Assembly: GCA_002069885.1 (NCBI GenBank)
Contig: MWCD01000029.1
Coordinates: forward strand, 1-47,978
DNA: 47,978 nt
Direction of reading: 5' to 3'
Source: a bacterium ADurb.Bin236
GTDB taxonomy: Bacteria; UBP15; UBA6099
Shown: positions 15,049 through 23,939 of the stretch, one piece after another
Layout: each line of letters opens with the position of its first letter
Numbering within the stretch: position 1 is the first letter of the stretch
Program-made: the position numbers and the translations under genes
Notes under the pieces: model-generated
Database searches by the model: none
The model's input: only the letters and a program-made list of their open reading frames with translations
Told to the model about the DNA's origin: nothing

Positions 15049-15279
15049 GCTCTGCGTCGTGATTATCTGACGGACACGTTCGTCAGTAAGATTCACCAAT
15101 TTTGCAATGTTTTTAGTGGTTTCACCGTTGGCCCGAAGTTCCAAGATAAGCCGGTTGCGATCTTCAAAGAACGTGGATTCAACTGGCACCCACAGCCGAC
15201 CGGTGTAGTGCTTCTGAATCTCTTTCACCAGATTCTCCGGGAGAACATCGTATGCGTTTTGATATGATTCTTTTTCCAT
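15037..15279 (-). CDS. HTH protein of the CD3324-like type
   Basis: An 80-residue protein. The segment YQNAYDVLPENLVKEIQKHY followed by LWVP matches the N-terminal signature of the small phage-associated CD3324-like family (NAxxVLPxxLxxEIQxY). The C-terminal half, NGETTKNIAKLVNLTDERVRQII, is a helix-turn-helix like sigma region 4. It is probably a DNA-binding regulator of the phage or element. It sits between the terS-like gene and a 155-aa unknown gene, and a perfect inverted repeat overlaps its 3' end. Confidence 0.7.
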   Translation of the reverse strand: MEKESYQNAYDVLPENLVKEIQKHYTGRLWVPVESTFFEDRNRLILELRANGETTKNIAKLVNLTDERVRQIITTQSTQI

Positions 15280-15288
15280 GTCGGTTTC

Positions 15289-15756
15289 TCAAAATACGAT
15301 TGCCGTTTGTGTCACGGCAGGAATGCGAGGCGCGGCAGCGGTATCGTATGAATTTGATATGAGTGGTTTTACCGGTATGGGCACCGGTTGTTTAACGGGA
15401 GCCTGTAGAGTCTTCTCCCATTCCTTTACGTCCGTGGTTCTTTCCGCTTCTTTCAAGATGTCACGGCTGTAGAGGGCAAGCGACTGATTGTACAGAGCCG
15501 ATATGCGGTTCAGGATATCCACGAATGCCTTTTCCGATATCTTTTTGTTTACGAGCGCCTTTTCCATGAGATGAAACTTGTGATTGAACCATGCCCAGCA
15601 TTCCGGCGTCAGATGATAGAACGTTTTTCCAAACTTCATGATGGACGTCGGCAGGCATTCCATGTTCGATGGGAAGTCCATCTCGATGAACGACGCGTCC
15701 GTGGCGACATAGACGGCGGATAATTTTCCATCAGCATCGAAACAAGAATCATTCAT
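15289..15756 (-). CDS. Hypothetical protein, 155 aa
   Basis: Not recognised. The ATG at 15756 is preferred because GGAGG lies nine bases upstream; a longer in-frame ORF begins at 15777 without a ribosome site. Residues about 40-110 are helical (YHLTPECWAWFNHKFHLMEKALVNKK and onward), and the C-terminus is proline-rich (APVKQPVPIPVKP). There is no signal peptide or membrane segment. It begins just downstream of the repeat-rich candidate origin and may be expressed from it. Confidence 0.6.
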   Translation of the reverse strand: MNDSCFDADGKLSAVYVATDASFIEMDFPSNMECLPTSIMKFGKTFYHLTPECWAWFNHKFHLMEKALVNKKISEKAFVDILNRISALYNQSLALYSRDILKEAERTTDVKEWEKTLQAPVKQPVPIPVKPLISNSYDTAAAPRIPAVTQTAIVF

Positions 15757-15785
15757 ATTACCGGACCTCCAGCACATGGAATCGC

Positions 15786-16080
15786 GGGTGTAACACCGCG
15801 TGGAATTGAGCCGTTACACGGCGAAGCAATAAAATTGGCTGTCGCAAAAGGAGTTTTTGAATGCGAGATGCGAGGGTGTAACACCGTAACGCCTGTGCCT
15901 TAATTACGTCTGGGTTTTTAGAAAAATAATATTTATTCCCATTTTTATTTTTTTCGCGCACGTACTTAGATAGGGAAAACGGTGTTACGGTGTTACACTT
16001 AACAAAAATGCCAGTCGAAATAAGGCATATTTTTGTAACACCGCATTTTTTCGCGCTGTTACACGGTGTTACGCTGTTAC
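15786..16080. repeat. GTGTTAC repeat cluster and AT-rich core, candidate replication origin
   Basis: About nine copies of GGTGTTAC or its variants lie in both orientations: 15786-15798, 15811-15821, 15874-15890, a tandem pair at 15980-15998, 16034-16044 and a triple at 16055-16080. Between the clusters is an AT-rich stretch (15910-15955) with runs of A and T. Iterons plus an AT-rich unwinding region directly behind a primase-helicase gene are the usual layout of a phage or plasmid origin. No gene is seen in 15757-16113. Whether an initiator binds here cannot be seen from sequence. Confidence 0.55.
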
Positions 16081-16113
16081 AGAAAATGAGCATCATTGAT
16101 GGTTTTCGCATAC

Positions 16114-18885
16114 TTACGCCAACATTATGTTCGTGCATACTCTCGTGACCTTTCCGTCCACTCTCTGCAGTTTGAATTCACATTTCGGCGGGACCACACG
16201 CCGCAACTCCTTGAAAAACACATCCGATGAGAACGGCTTCTTTCCGTTCTCCGCGCAGTAACGCTTGTATGCGTCGTACAGAGCCGGGTTCGACACGTAC
16301 TGTCCGCTGGTTCCGTCGAGCACCGTGCATTCATCCTCAACAAATGCGGCGACGGAACTCGAACTCCTGCGTATGTCCTGGATGATGTTCTGCATGGCCG
16401 GCGGCGTTTCGAATTCATCTCGATCCCGCAGCCGCCGATATCCCTCAAGCGCCCACTGGAATATGCCGGGCAACTCGGCCAGCAATTTCGTCTCGAGGTC
16501 TTTATCCTTGGACTGTGAAAAATCTTGTCCGAAATCCAGAGCCAGAATGCGGCGGTACAGACCACGCGACGTATCACTGAATCGCGGGAGATGGTTGGTG
16601 GCGTAGCAGAGACGCGCGAATACCGGAAAGCTGAACCTGTCGCGGTATTTGTAAGCGTCTTCCTGCGTTTCACCGGACACGATGGATTTGAATGCGGCAG
16701 TGTTTGCGAGTTCGCGCGCCTCGGTTTCAATGCAGAGATTGAGCAGCTTATTGAACAGGGAAACCGTGTGGAAATCCATATCCAATTTATCCAGCGGCAC
16801 GTGAGCGCAGTTCTGTTTTCCGACAAGGTTTTCGAGCACCGTCAGCGCCTTGGTTTTTCCATTGACGCCCTCGCCGAGACAGAACAATGCCTTCTCATGC
16901 CGTGTGTCCGGCGTAAGGCAATATCCGAACCATTCCTGGAGCACTCGCTGCGACACCGGGTCGTCCGGGAATACCTCTTCAACGAACTGAATCCAGCGCG
17001 GACACTTCGCCCGCGGATCGTGCGGATACGGCAACCGGATTGTGGAATACAACTTCATATCATGAGGGAGCAGCTTTCCGGTCTTGATGTCGTACATGCC
17101 GTTTTCAACATTGAGAAGATGTTTATACCCGTTCAGAACCGATTCCATCGGCAGCAGCACGCCGGTCGTGACCTCGATGCGGTGCCTGATTTCATCGCGC
17201 GTGTTCTTGGTCGTGTTGTTGTCTTTGAAATGAGCGTCGAGTCGTTCGAGAATGATATTGTTTATCCGATCTTCCTTGACCGACTCCCATACCCCGGAGC
17301 GATACAGAAACCAGCCGATGTCGGATGCATGAAGGATCGGCCCTGCAAAAGATATGATGTCGGCTGCCACATCCTTGAGCGTCGGCCCATCGTCGCCCCC
17401 AACGGACGAGGCTTTTCTCAGCTCTTTGATTGTCGCCTTGAGCGCCGTTTTACCGATCTTCGGATTCGTGAAGCGGTCCCAGATTATAGAGACATACCGC
17501 TCCTGATCCAATTGCGACAGGCGCGATATCCGTTTCAGTACGGCCTGTAGCCGTTCCGTGCGCTCATCTTCCGGCACATCGCAAGGGATCGTCTCAATGG
17601 CGAACTGTAGCGGTGTCTTTGCCGTTTTGAATAATTCCCGGAAATCGTCGGCGGTGTGGGTGAGGAAATATTCATTGACGTCTATCTTTGAATCCTGTTT
17701 CAGCGATTCGATTGTCTTTTTCGGAGTGTCGGGCGGTATCCCCGCGAGCTGGGCGCGCGCTTGGACCTGTTTGTCGCCGAGCGGGAGATTCAACACATAT
17801 ATCTTCAGTCCCCGTGATTCGAGATAATGCGCTGTTTTCATCGCGCCCTTTAATCCCGCCTCGCTGGGCTCGTTGTCCTGGCAGATGTATATGCGTCCGA
17901 ACCGGCGCGTGAGATTGTAGAGTTTCTCGATGTCGTTGTCCGAGAAATTATTCGTGACCGGCGAGAAAGCCGTGAACCCGCGCTCCATCAGAGAAATGCA
18001 GTCCGTGATGCCCTCTGTGATGACGACAAACTCGGACTGGGACAGAAGCGCGTCTTCATTGAAGAAATATCTGTTGTTGATGCATTGAGAGATGTATTTA
18101 CGCTGGTCGTTCGGTATCTGCAGTTTTTTGTATTTGTGATTCTCGAAGTCGCTGTCTTCAGACCATGGGGAACGACGCCCGATGAGATAAACGACACGGC
18201 CATGCTTCCAGTAGGGAAAGACGTATCTGTTTTTGAAGACCGGATGCATGTTCTCGTGGAAGTCAAAATTGAAGCAGCCGGTTTTTGCAATGTCGCGCGG
18301 TTTGTATTTCTTATCTTTCAGATGCTTCAGGAGTCCGTCATTGTCAGCATAACCGATCTGAAGCGTGTTGATAGTTTCATCAGAGATGCCATATTGAGAT
18401 TTGAACGCCTGCCGCGCTTCATCGTTTGCATTGAATTTGCGATGATAATATTCGGCGATTTCAGTGAGGATGCCGAATACCAGTTCCTCTTCCGAGCGGC
18501 GCTTTTCAATTTCGACTACCTGTTCCGGTGACAGGTTCCATTGCGACAGCGGCGGTAGACCGGCTTTATTAGCGAGAAAATCACGGGCGGCTCGATGGGA
18601 ATCCGGCATTCTGCCCGATGCGTTTTTTGTCACCGTCCCGGACTGGATGAATTCCACGAGATGGAGAACATCTCCACCCACGCCGCAGCCCCAGCAGTAC
18701 CAGCACTGTTTCTGCGTATCAACGGTGAATGAACGATGTGAAATACTGGCATGCCGCGGGCAGTCGATATAAATGACGCCGCCGGACTCATCTGTGATTC
18801 TTTCCCCGATGAGTTCCCTCGCGACGTCGCCGATATCGACATGAGTGATTGTCGAATAGTATTCCTTCGGGTTATTGGCTATCAA
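16114..18885 (-). CDS. Primase-helicase: DnaG-type zinc/Toprim primase fused to SF3 helicase
   Basis: A 923-residue replication protein. The N-terminal zinc ribbon has CPRH near residue 43 and CWYCWGCG near 61. A Toprim core follows, with VVITEGITDCISL near 290-302 and IYICQDNEPSEAG for metal binding. The C-terminal half is a D5/gp4-type superfamily 3 helicase with Walker A GEGVNGKT near 669 and YATNHLPRFSD near the sensor. It would make RNA primers and unwind DNA at the fork. The start is TTG at 18885, overlapping the stop of the RecD2-like gene by 14 bases, which implies coupling. It ends 34 bases before the repeat-rich candidate origin. Confidence 0.92.
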   Translation of the reverse strand: MIANNPKEYYSTITHVDIGDVARELIGERITDESGGVIYIDCPRHASISHRSFTVDTQKQCWYCWGCGVGGDVLHLVEFIQSGTVTKNASGRMPDSHRAARDFLANKAGLPPLSQWNLSPEQVVEIEKRRSEEELVFGILTEIAEYYHRKFNANDEARQAFKSQYGISDETINTLQIGYADNDGLLKHLKDKKYKPRDIAKTGCFNFDFHENMHPVFKNRYVFPYWKHGRVVYLIGRRSPWSEDSDFENHKYKKLQIPNDQRKYISQCINNRYFFNEDALLSQSEFVVITEGITDCISLMERGFTAFSPVTNNFSDNDIEKLYNLTRRFGRIYICQDNEPSEAGLKGAMKTAHYLESRGLKIYVLNLPLGDKQVQARAQLAGIPPDTPKKTIESLKQDSKIDVNEYFLTHTADDFRELFKTAKTPLQFAIETIPCDVPEDERTERLQAVLKRISRLSQLDQERYVSIIWDRFTNPKIGKTALKATIKELRKASSVGGDDGPTLKDVAADIISFAGPILHASDIGWFLYRSGVWESVKEDRINNIILERLDAHFKDNNTTKNTRDEIRHRIEVTTGVLLPMESVLNGYKHLLNVENGMYDIKTGKLLPHDMKLYSTIRLPYPHDPRAKCPRWIQFVEEVFPDDPVSQRVLQEWFGYCLTPDTRHEKALFCLGEGVNGKTKALTVLENLVGKQNCAHVPLDKLDMDFHTVSLFNKLLNLCIETEARELANTAAFKSIVSGETQEDAYKYRDRFSFPVFARLCYATNHLPRFSDTSRGLYRRILALDFGQDFSQSKDKDLETKLLAELPGIFQWALEGYRRLRDRDEFETPPAMQNIIQDIRRSSSSVAAFVEDECTVLDGTSGQYVSNPALYDAYKRYCAENGKKPFSSDVFFKELRRVVPPKCEFKLQRVDGKVTRVCTNIMLA

Positions 18886-21076
18886 CGGAATCTATGAACC
18901 CTTCAAGATTTTGAAATGTCTTCCTTTTGTCGGAGAATGCCCGTTCGGCGCACGTTTTTATGCCCCATCGGTCGCCGATAATGATCGCGGTCTTTTTGGC
19001 GCGGGTGACCGCCGTGTAGAGAAGGTTGCGGTGATGCATGAACGACTGTGATTTGTGAACAACCGTGACGACGCACTCGCATTCCGATCCCTGCATTTTG
19101 TGGATCGTCGACGCGTATGCGAGAGAGATATTCTTCATGGCCTCCTGCTCGAAGACGCGGACGCCGTCGTCGAATTCAATGTGGTATATGCCGTTGCCCG
19201 GCTCGATTCGTGTTATGTATCCGACCGCTCCATTCATGACGTCGAGGTCGTAGTTGTTCCGGTTCTGGATGACCTTGTCCGAGACATGCAGTTTCGGGCG
19301 TCTGTTGGGCGGCACGGGATCAATGGAATGCTCGAAGCATTTCTTCTGCAAAAGCCGCTGAAGCTCGATATTCAGATTGTCGACGCCGAGGACTCCCTTT
19401 TTCATGGGCGCCAGAAGCTGCACATCCCGAATAAGGTCAAAACCGAGTTTCTCGGAGAGCACATTTTCGTAAAGATATAGAATGAATCGGACGACATCCT
19501 TCGGGTCTTTGAATTTATCAATCACATACCATTCCTTGCGGGTGGCGGTGCCCTCAACATTCGGCGGCACCCGGCCGGAGAGGATGGTGATGCTGTTTTC
19601 CTTCAGGATGCCTGCCTGCCGCACGACCTCGGTGAGAATGGTCGCGGGAATGCTTTTCAGATGAATGAGATCTCTCAGTATGTTTCCCGGACCCACCGGG
19701 GGGAGCTGATTGTGGTCTCCGACGAGAACGAGATTTGTACGGCTGAAATCAATGGCCTGGAACAGATGCCAGCAGAGGGGAACATCCAGCATGGAAACTT
19801 CATCGAGAATCAGAATGTCCGCGTCGATGGGATTGTCCGGGCCCCGCTGGAATGATGAGCCATCATACCCCAGCAGACGATGAATCGTGGAAGCGCTCGC
19901 ACCCGTGGCCTGTTCCAGTCTTTTTGCCGCCTTGCCGGTCGGCGCGGCGAGCACCACACTCAGGTCTGAATCGCGGTAAAGGTCGACGATGCATGAAACC
20001 GTATATGTTTTTCCCGTGCCCGCGCCACCAGAGATTAAAGACACGGCATTTTTGATCGCGCTACGCACCGCTTCCTGCTGTCCATCATTCAGAGTGTCCG
20101 GGATGCAGGCGGATGCGCCATCCACATCAAGTTTTTTGTTTGGCCGGACATTGTCCCGAAAACGAGCGGCGATGAAGCGCTCCATCTCATAAATGGATTT
20201 GAGCGCTATGAAGAACTGGTTCTCTCGTGGGTGACAGATGATTTTGCCCGATTCCTTTAACAGACATTCCAGCTGCTCCTCAATCAACTCCCTGCTGTCG
20301 AGTGAATCGAGAATGAGGATTTTATCCGCCCGGGCGATCAATTCCCGGTACTCGACAAAACAATCGCCGTCGTTGAGAGCGTTTTCGATGACAAAGGTAA
20401 TTGCGGAGCGTATGCGATATGGCGACGACTTCGAAGTACCGGCTTTACGGGCTATCGTGTCCGCTTTTTTGAATCCGTACCCCCGCACATCTTCGATCAG
20501 GCGATATGGGTTTTCTTGAATGATGACTGCAGCGTTATTTCCATATTTATCAATCAACGCCATGATCTGTTTGTGCGTCAAATCAAACGCCGCGAGCTGC
20601 GTCATGCACCTGTTGTATTCCTTGTGCTTTACCCATTCGTTATGAAGCGCGTTTGCGATGGCCGACGTGACTCCGGGAATCGCCATTAATTTCTCCGGCT
20701 CCTCGGTCACGATCCGGTCGAAGTCGTCCCCGCAGAATCGGGCGATCTTAACAGCTCTTGCCATCCCGATTCCTTTCATTTCCGGGTTGGACGCGATGTA
20801 GTTCGCTATTCCCTCCACGTCGAATTCTGTGTTGTACTCGAACCGGAGCGCCTGGAACTGCTCCCCGTATTTCTCATGCACGCTGAACGCGCCGTGGAGA
20901 ATGACACGGCTGCTTTCTTTCAGCCCTCCGAATTTGCCAGCAAAGGAAGTCTCGGGTCCGGTTTCGGGCAAAATGCGTCCCGCCGTGAACCGGTCGGAGG
21001 TAAAATAAATGTGGGTGACCGTTCCCCGCAGCGCTTCTGAATCTTTCTGCTTTTTTCGTGCGTTTGACTTGTTCAC
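18872..21076 (-). CDS. RecD2-type ATP-dependent DNA helicase
   Basis: A 734-residue superfamily 1B (5'-to-3') helicase. The N-terminus is the OB/HhH part typical of RecD2 (TRLRGT-like strand, then MKGIGMARAVKIARFCGDDF). Walker A is SGGAGTGKTYT near 346-353, Walker B LILDEVSMLD, then LVGDHNQLPPVGPG, and the C-terminal UvrD-like motif YASTIHKMQGSE and LLYTAVTRAKK. The start chosen is GTG at 21076: GAGGG lies a few bases upstream and GTGA overlaps the stop of the ERCC4 gene by four bases. A longer ORF to 21133 would overlap that gene by 61 bases. Its role is likely in phage replication or recombination together with the primase. Confidence 0.9.
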   Translation of the reverse strand: MNKSNARKKQKDSEALRGTVTHIYFTSDRFTAGRILPETGPETSFAGKFGGLKESSRVILHGAFSVHEKYGEQFQALRFEYNTEFDVEGIANYIASNPEMKGIGMARAVKIARFCGDDFDRIVTEEPEKLMAIPGVTSAIANALHNEWVKHKEYNRCMTQLAAFDLTHKQIMALIDKYGNNAAVIIQENPYRLIEDVRGYGFKKADTIARKAGTSKSSPYRIRSAITFVIENALNDGDCFVEYRELIARADKILILDSLDSRELIEEQLECLLKESGKIICHPRENQFFIALKSIYEMERFIAARFRDNVRPNKKLDVDGASACIPDTLNDGQQEAVRSAIKNAVSLISGGAGTGKTYTVSCIVDLYRDSDLSVVLAAPTGKAAKRLEQATGASASTIHRLLGYDGSSFQRGPDNPIDADILILDEVSMLDVPLCWHLFQAIDFSRTNLVLVGDHNQLPPVGPGNILRDLIHLKSIPATILTEVVRQAGILKENSITILSGRVPPNVEGTATRKEWYVIDKFKDPKDVVRFILYLYENVLSEKLGFDLIRDVQLLAPMKKGVLGVDNLNIELQRLLQKKCFEHSIDPVPPNRRPKLHVSDKVIQNRNNYDLDVMNGAVGYITRIEPGNGIYHIEFDDGVRVFEQEAMKNISLAYASTIHKMQGSECECVVTVVHKSQSFMHHRNLLYTAVTRAKKTAIIIGDRWGIKTCAERAFSDKRKTFQNLEGFIDSVDSQ

Positions 21077-21498
21077 TGTTCCCTCAGATGTTTCGATGCG
21101 AATCGTTTTAGAATTTCGTGTGTCAAATGACATGCGAGTTGTCTGCTGCCTGCAAAGATGATGGGAATCCGGTACTCTACCATGATGGCCACCACCGCGC
21201 CGATGACGGAAATGGGATTAACGTCGCTTTTATAACGATGATCGAGAATGTCAGTCAGCGAGGCCTCGACTACAATCGCCGCGAAATCAAGTCGGGCAAG
21301 AACGATCAGTTCCTCATGGAAACGTTCTTTTTGATATATGACCGTCCCGACAAAGTCGTCGATGTTTTTACGCTCGATGGAGATGCGATCTTCCAGCCCT
21401 GCGACGGAATAGTCCCCGGCATCGAGCTTTTGTTTGATGGCGACTGTTCCGCTGAACTCGTATTCGTCTTTCTCTCGCGTGTCGATGATGAAGATCAT
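21073..21498 (-). CDS. ERCC4/XPF-type nuclease
   Basis: A 141-residue protein made almost entirely of one ERCC4 nuclease domain. The catalytic pattern is present: IIDTREK near the start, LDAGDYSV, and ISIERKNIDDFVGT, matching the GDxnERKx3D signature. Members cut branched or flapped DNA; stand-alone phage versions probably resolve replication or recombination intermediates. There is no helicase or HhH domain in the polypeptide, but the RecD2-like helicase gene starts within its stop codon, so the two may act as a pair. It has its own region behind a terminator-like hairpin that separates it from the DUF669 gene. Confidence 0.85.
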   Translation of the reverse strand: MIFIIDTREKDEYEFSGTVAIKQKLDAGDYSVAGLEDRISIERKNIDDFVGTVIYQKERFHEELIVLARLDFAAIVVEASLTDILDHRYKSDVNPISVIGAVVAIMVEYRIPIIFAGSRQLACHLTHEILKRFASKHLREQ

Positions 21499-21531
21499 GC
21501 GGAATACCGTTCCCCTGATGTTCTGTGATAG

Positions 21532-21572
21532 AAGAAAAAGGCCGGGGTGACAGTAATCGCCGCCCCGGCCTT
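21532..21572 (-). terminator. Internal terminator or attenuator in the replication operon
   Basis: AAGGCCGGGG (21538-21547) and CCCCGGCCTT (21563-21572) are perfectly complementary 10-bp arms around a 15-base loop. On the minus strand the hairpin is followed by TTTTTCTTC. It lies between the DUF669 gene (stop at 21586) and the ERCC4 gene (start 21498), so it would reduce helicase and primase transcription relative to upstream genes unless it is antiterminated. Confidence 0.75.
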
Positions 21573-21585
21573 ATAAAGGAGGAGG

Positions 21586-22083
21586 TCAGAACACCCGGGC
21601 GGCTTCCTCTTGGAGCTGCTTGTCGATGTCGCCACCCGCGGCGTCGTTGATGATGCGCCTGTTGAAATAGACGTTCTCATTGTCACCCTTGGTGCGCTTG
21701 GTGACTTCGAGCATTACGTTGAGAAGCTTTTCCAGATTGCTCCGCAGATCGGACAGCTTCTCCAGGTCGAGACCGCACACGTGAAGGTCGTTCTTCAACC
21801 ACTGCACATTGTTCTTGCTGGCGATGATGTTGTTGCGCCAGATGATGGCGCCCTCATGCTTCGGGCCGAGAACCTTGAGTTTCCATTTCAGCATCGGATT
21901 GCCGGACGTCTGCGATTTCGTCAGAGCCACTTTGTCCACAATCACCTGATACTTCCCGTCAGGCACCGAGTCGAAATCGCGTTCCTCGACCGGCGCATTG
22001 ACGTACTCCTCGTCCCACTGGGAAAGATCGATCAGTTCCCCTTGTCCTTCGTTTTCGAATTCCTCATCCATGTAATCAGCCAT
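21586..22083 (-). CDS. DUF669-family phage recombination/replication protein
   Basis: A 165-residue acidic protein. The core VPDGKYQVIVDKVALTKSQT, then NPMLKWKLKVLGP and IIWRNNII, follows the DUF669 pattern (PxGxYxVxVxxAxxxxTxxGxPMLKxxxxVL). DUF669 genes typically sit beside RecA-like or Sak4-type ATPases in phage recombination operons, as here, and a single-stranded-DNA-binding or accessory role is generally suspected. The gene lies 25 bases downstream of the ATPase gene. The stop codon region leads into a strong terminator hairpin, so this may be the last well-transcribed gene of the early part of the operon. Confidence 0.8.
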   Translation of the reverse strand: MADYMDEEFENEGQGELIDLSQWDEEYVNAPVEERDFDSVPDGKYQVIVDKVALTKSQTSGNPMLKWKLKVLGPKHEGAIIWRNNIIASKNNVQWLKNDLHVCGLDLEKLSDLRSNLEKLLNVMLEVTKRTKGDNENVYFNRRIINDAAGGDIDKQLQEEAARVF

Positions 22084-22108
22084 GGCTTATACCTCCATTC
22101 TTTTGAAT

Positions 22109-22864
22109 TCATTTTTTTGATGTTTCTGAATCTGTTGTGTTACCGGACGCGGATTCGTTTCCGGCAAGATACGCCGCGGCGAATTTCGGATAATCGAGAT
22201 CGATGACGCCGGGAAGAACGCCGCTCTTGTCCCCGGCTTCGAAATACTTTGACGGTTTGGTGTAAAGCACGTGACGGAATGTGGACTTGCCGTTCTCGCT
22301 ACGGTCTTCGTGCAGGGCGGCATAAAGAATCATGTCCGCCATTCCCAGTATCTGACCAGCCGCTTTGTCCGGCAGCTGCGGGACCGCCTTCCGGTATTTT
22401 TCCGTCCTCGTTTCGATCTCGTGTTCGACGGAATGCGCGATCATCCACAGGCCGTATGGGAGATTCGCGAGTTTGAGCAGCGTTTCGTAAAACATATTGT
22501 TTGCGAGCACGTGTCCCTTGCCGACAGCTTTGAAGTCACCGACGTATTCGACCTTGTATTTCTCGCACACCGCCCGGCAGCAGAAGCCGTACAGGTTGTT
22601 GAGCGTGTCGATGACGATTGTCTTGAACTCGTGTTTTTCCGTGACGAGCGCATTGCAGAAATCGAGAAAATCCTGCCAGCTCGTAATGGGCACCTGATGG
22701 ACTTCGAGATGCCCAAGGCCCGGTTCGGTGGCGGCGAATATCGCGCCCGGAAGATGCGAACAGAACGTGCTCTTGCCGAGCTTCTTTCCGCCGTGCAGAA
22801 GAACGGTCAGATTTCTGAGGTCGTTCTTCTTGGGTGTTGGCGCTTTGGGTAGTGTGATAGGCAT
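22109..22864 (-). CDS. RecA-like AAA ATPase (Sak4/AAA_24 type)
   Basis: A 251-residue protein starting at the ATG at 22864 with GGAG eight bases upstream (an upstream ORF extension lacks a ribosome site). Walker A is LLHGGKKLGKSTFC near residues 20-33; Walker B is TIVIDTLNNLYG; LWMIAHSVEHE follows as a sensor-like strand, then LGMADMILYAAL. This is the phage Sak4-like or AAA_24 family, single-strand annealing or strand-exchange ATPases working with an SSB-like partner. The neighbours fit: DUF669 downstream and a Cas4/RecB-like nuclease upstream, i.e. a two-component exonuclease plus recombinase system. Confidence 0.85.
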   Translation of the reverse strand: MPITLPKAPTPKKNDLRNLTVLLHGGKKLGKSTFCSHLPGAIFAATEPGLGHLEVHQVPITSWQDFLDFCNALVTEKHEFKTIVIDTLNNLYGFCCRAVCEKYKVEYVGDFKAVGKGHVLANNMFYETLLKLANLPYGLWMIAHSVEHEIETRTEKYRKAVPQLPDKAAGQILGMADMILYAALHEDRSENGKSTFRHVLYTKPSKYFEAGDKSGVLPGVIDLDYPKFAAAYLAGNESASGNTTDSETSKK

Positions 22865-22889
22865 ATCATTTCTCCTTCGTTTTTTTTGC

Positions 22890-23939
22890 TCACGTAAACA
22901 TCGGTTCCAGATTGTCACCCGCTCCATCCAGTTCGGAGTGGGGAGGAACGATCCGATAGCGGTTTTCAATCACGAGCGGATTGCCGCCGGAGCGGCAGAT
23001 CGGGAAATACATGCACGGGCGGTTGTAATGGAAACAGTAGTCGGTATTCATGTACCATTGCCCGGTGCGGCGGGCGAGGAGAAGCTGCTGTGTCAGCTCC
23101 CATATTTCCGAATGCAGGACATCGAAGTTCTCGCGGGAGATTATGAGCATCTCGCGGTGGAACATGTCGTTCTCGGAATACTTCTTGGCGAGCCGCTCCT
23201 GAAACTCTTCATCCGATTCCGGCACCCACTGTTTTGCGGATGTTTTTCCGGTTTTGGATTTTGCGATTAGTTCAGCGCGCCGTTTCTGAAATTCCTCGAC
23301 CGTTTCACCTTTGCCCTGTTTTATCTGGGCTTTTCCGACGACGTTGTAAAGAATGCCCGCGATGCGGATATTCATGAAACGCTCGATGTAGTCGGAATAG
23401 AGGATAATCTGAAAATCCATCGGCAAACGGTCAATGTAGTTGCCATCAATTGTTGCTGCGGATTTATGCTCGAGGAGGTAATGCTTTCCGTCTTTCACGA
23501 TGATCCCGTCCACTTTGCCGCGCATGATGAACGTCCGGCTTGAATGGTCGGTTTCCGGGTTTACGATCTCGCTTTCGAATGCCTTCTCAACAGCAACGAC
23601 ATCGAACGCATCGGATGGGTACTTTTTGATGTACCCAAGAAACATGGCGCGTGCGAGATGCCATATCTTCTTTTGCCGGTCGTCTGTGATTCTGTCCGGG
23701 CATGCGCCGTCGATGTATTCGAGGATGGCATTTATTGCCTGTCCCACTGGGATGGCCATATCACGCCTGTGCCATCGTTCCATGCTCCCGTGAAAGATGG
23801 TCCCAAGCGCCTGCGCCTCTGAATCTTCATCAATCGGCGCAAGATGCTGGTTGTACCTGAGGTCGTACATCTTACGGCAGTTGCGGAATGCCCTGATGCT
23901 CGAATACGTCAGGGTTTCCCGGTCTCTGTCATCGGCCAT
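22890..23939 (-). CDS. Cas4/RecB-like PD-(D/E)XK exonuclease with probable Fe-S cluster
   Basis: A 349-residue nuclease. The ATG at 23939 has GGAG eight bases upstream. The N-terminus has the Cas4/AddB opening LTYSSIRAFRNCRKMYDLRY; catalytic residues appear in GTIFH, MRGKVDGIIV and YLLEHKSA (D and E-x-K). One early Cys and three C-terminal Cys in YCFHYNRPCMYFPIC fit a four-Cys Fe-S staple as in Cas4/AddB proteins. No cas1/cas2 or CRISPR array is present, and the gene lies directly upstream of a Sak4-like ATPase, so it is read as the 5'-end-processing exonuclease of phage recombination, not a CRISPR gene. Confidence 0.85.
   Translation of the reverse strand: MADDRDRETLTYSSIRAFRNCRKMYDLRYNQHLAPIDEDSEAQALGTIFHGSMERWHRRDMAIPVGQAINAILEYIDGACPDRITDDRQKKIWHLARAMFLGYIKKYPSDAFDVVAVEKAFESEIVNPETDHSSRTFIMRGKVDGIIVKDGKHYLLEHKSAATIDGNYIDRLPMDFQIILYSDYIERFMNIRIAGILYNVVGKAQIKQGKGETVEEFQKRRAELIAKSKTGKTSAKQWVPESDEEFQERLAKKYSENDMFHREMLIISRENFDVLHSEIWELTQQLLLARRTGQWYMNTDYCFHYNRPCMYFPICRSGGNPLVIENRYRIVPPHSELDGAGDNLEPMFT

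Noticed and set aside
16525-17550. Plus-strand ORF of 341 codons
   Set aside because: It is antisense to the SF3 helicase half of the primase-helicase; no motif in the plus frame.
22890-23939. CRISPR-associated Cas4
   Set aside because: No cas1, cas2 or repeat-spacer array in the window; the phage recombination neighbours give a simpler explanation.
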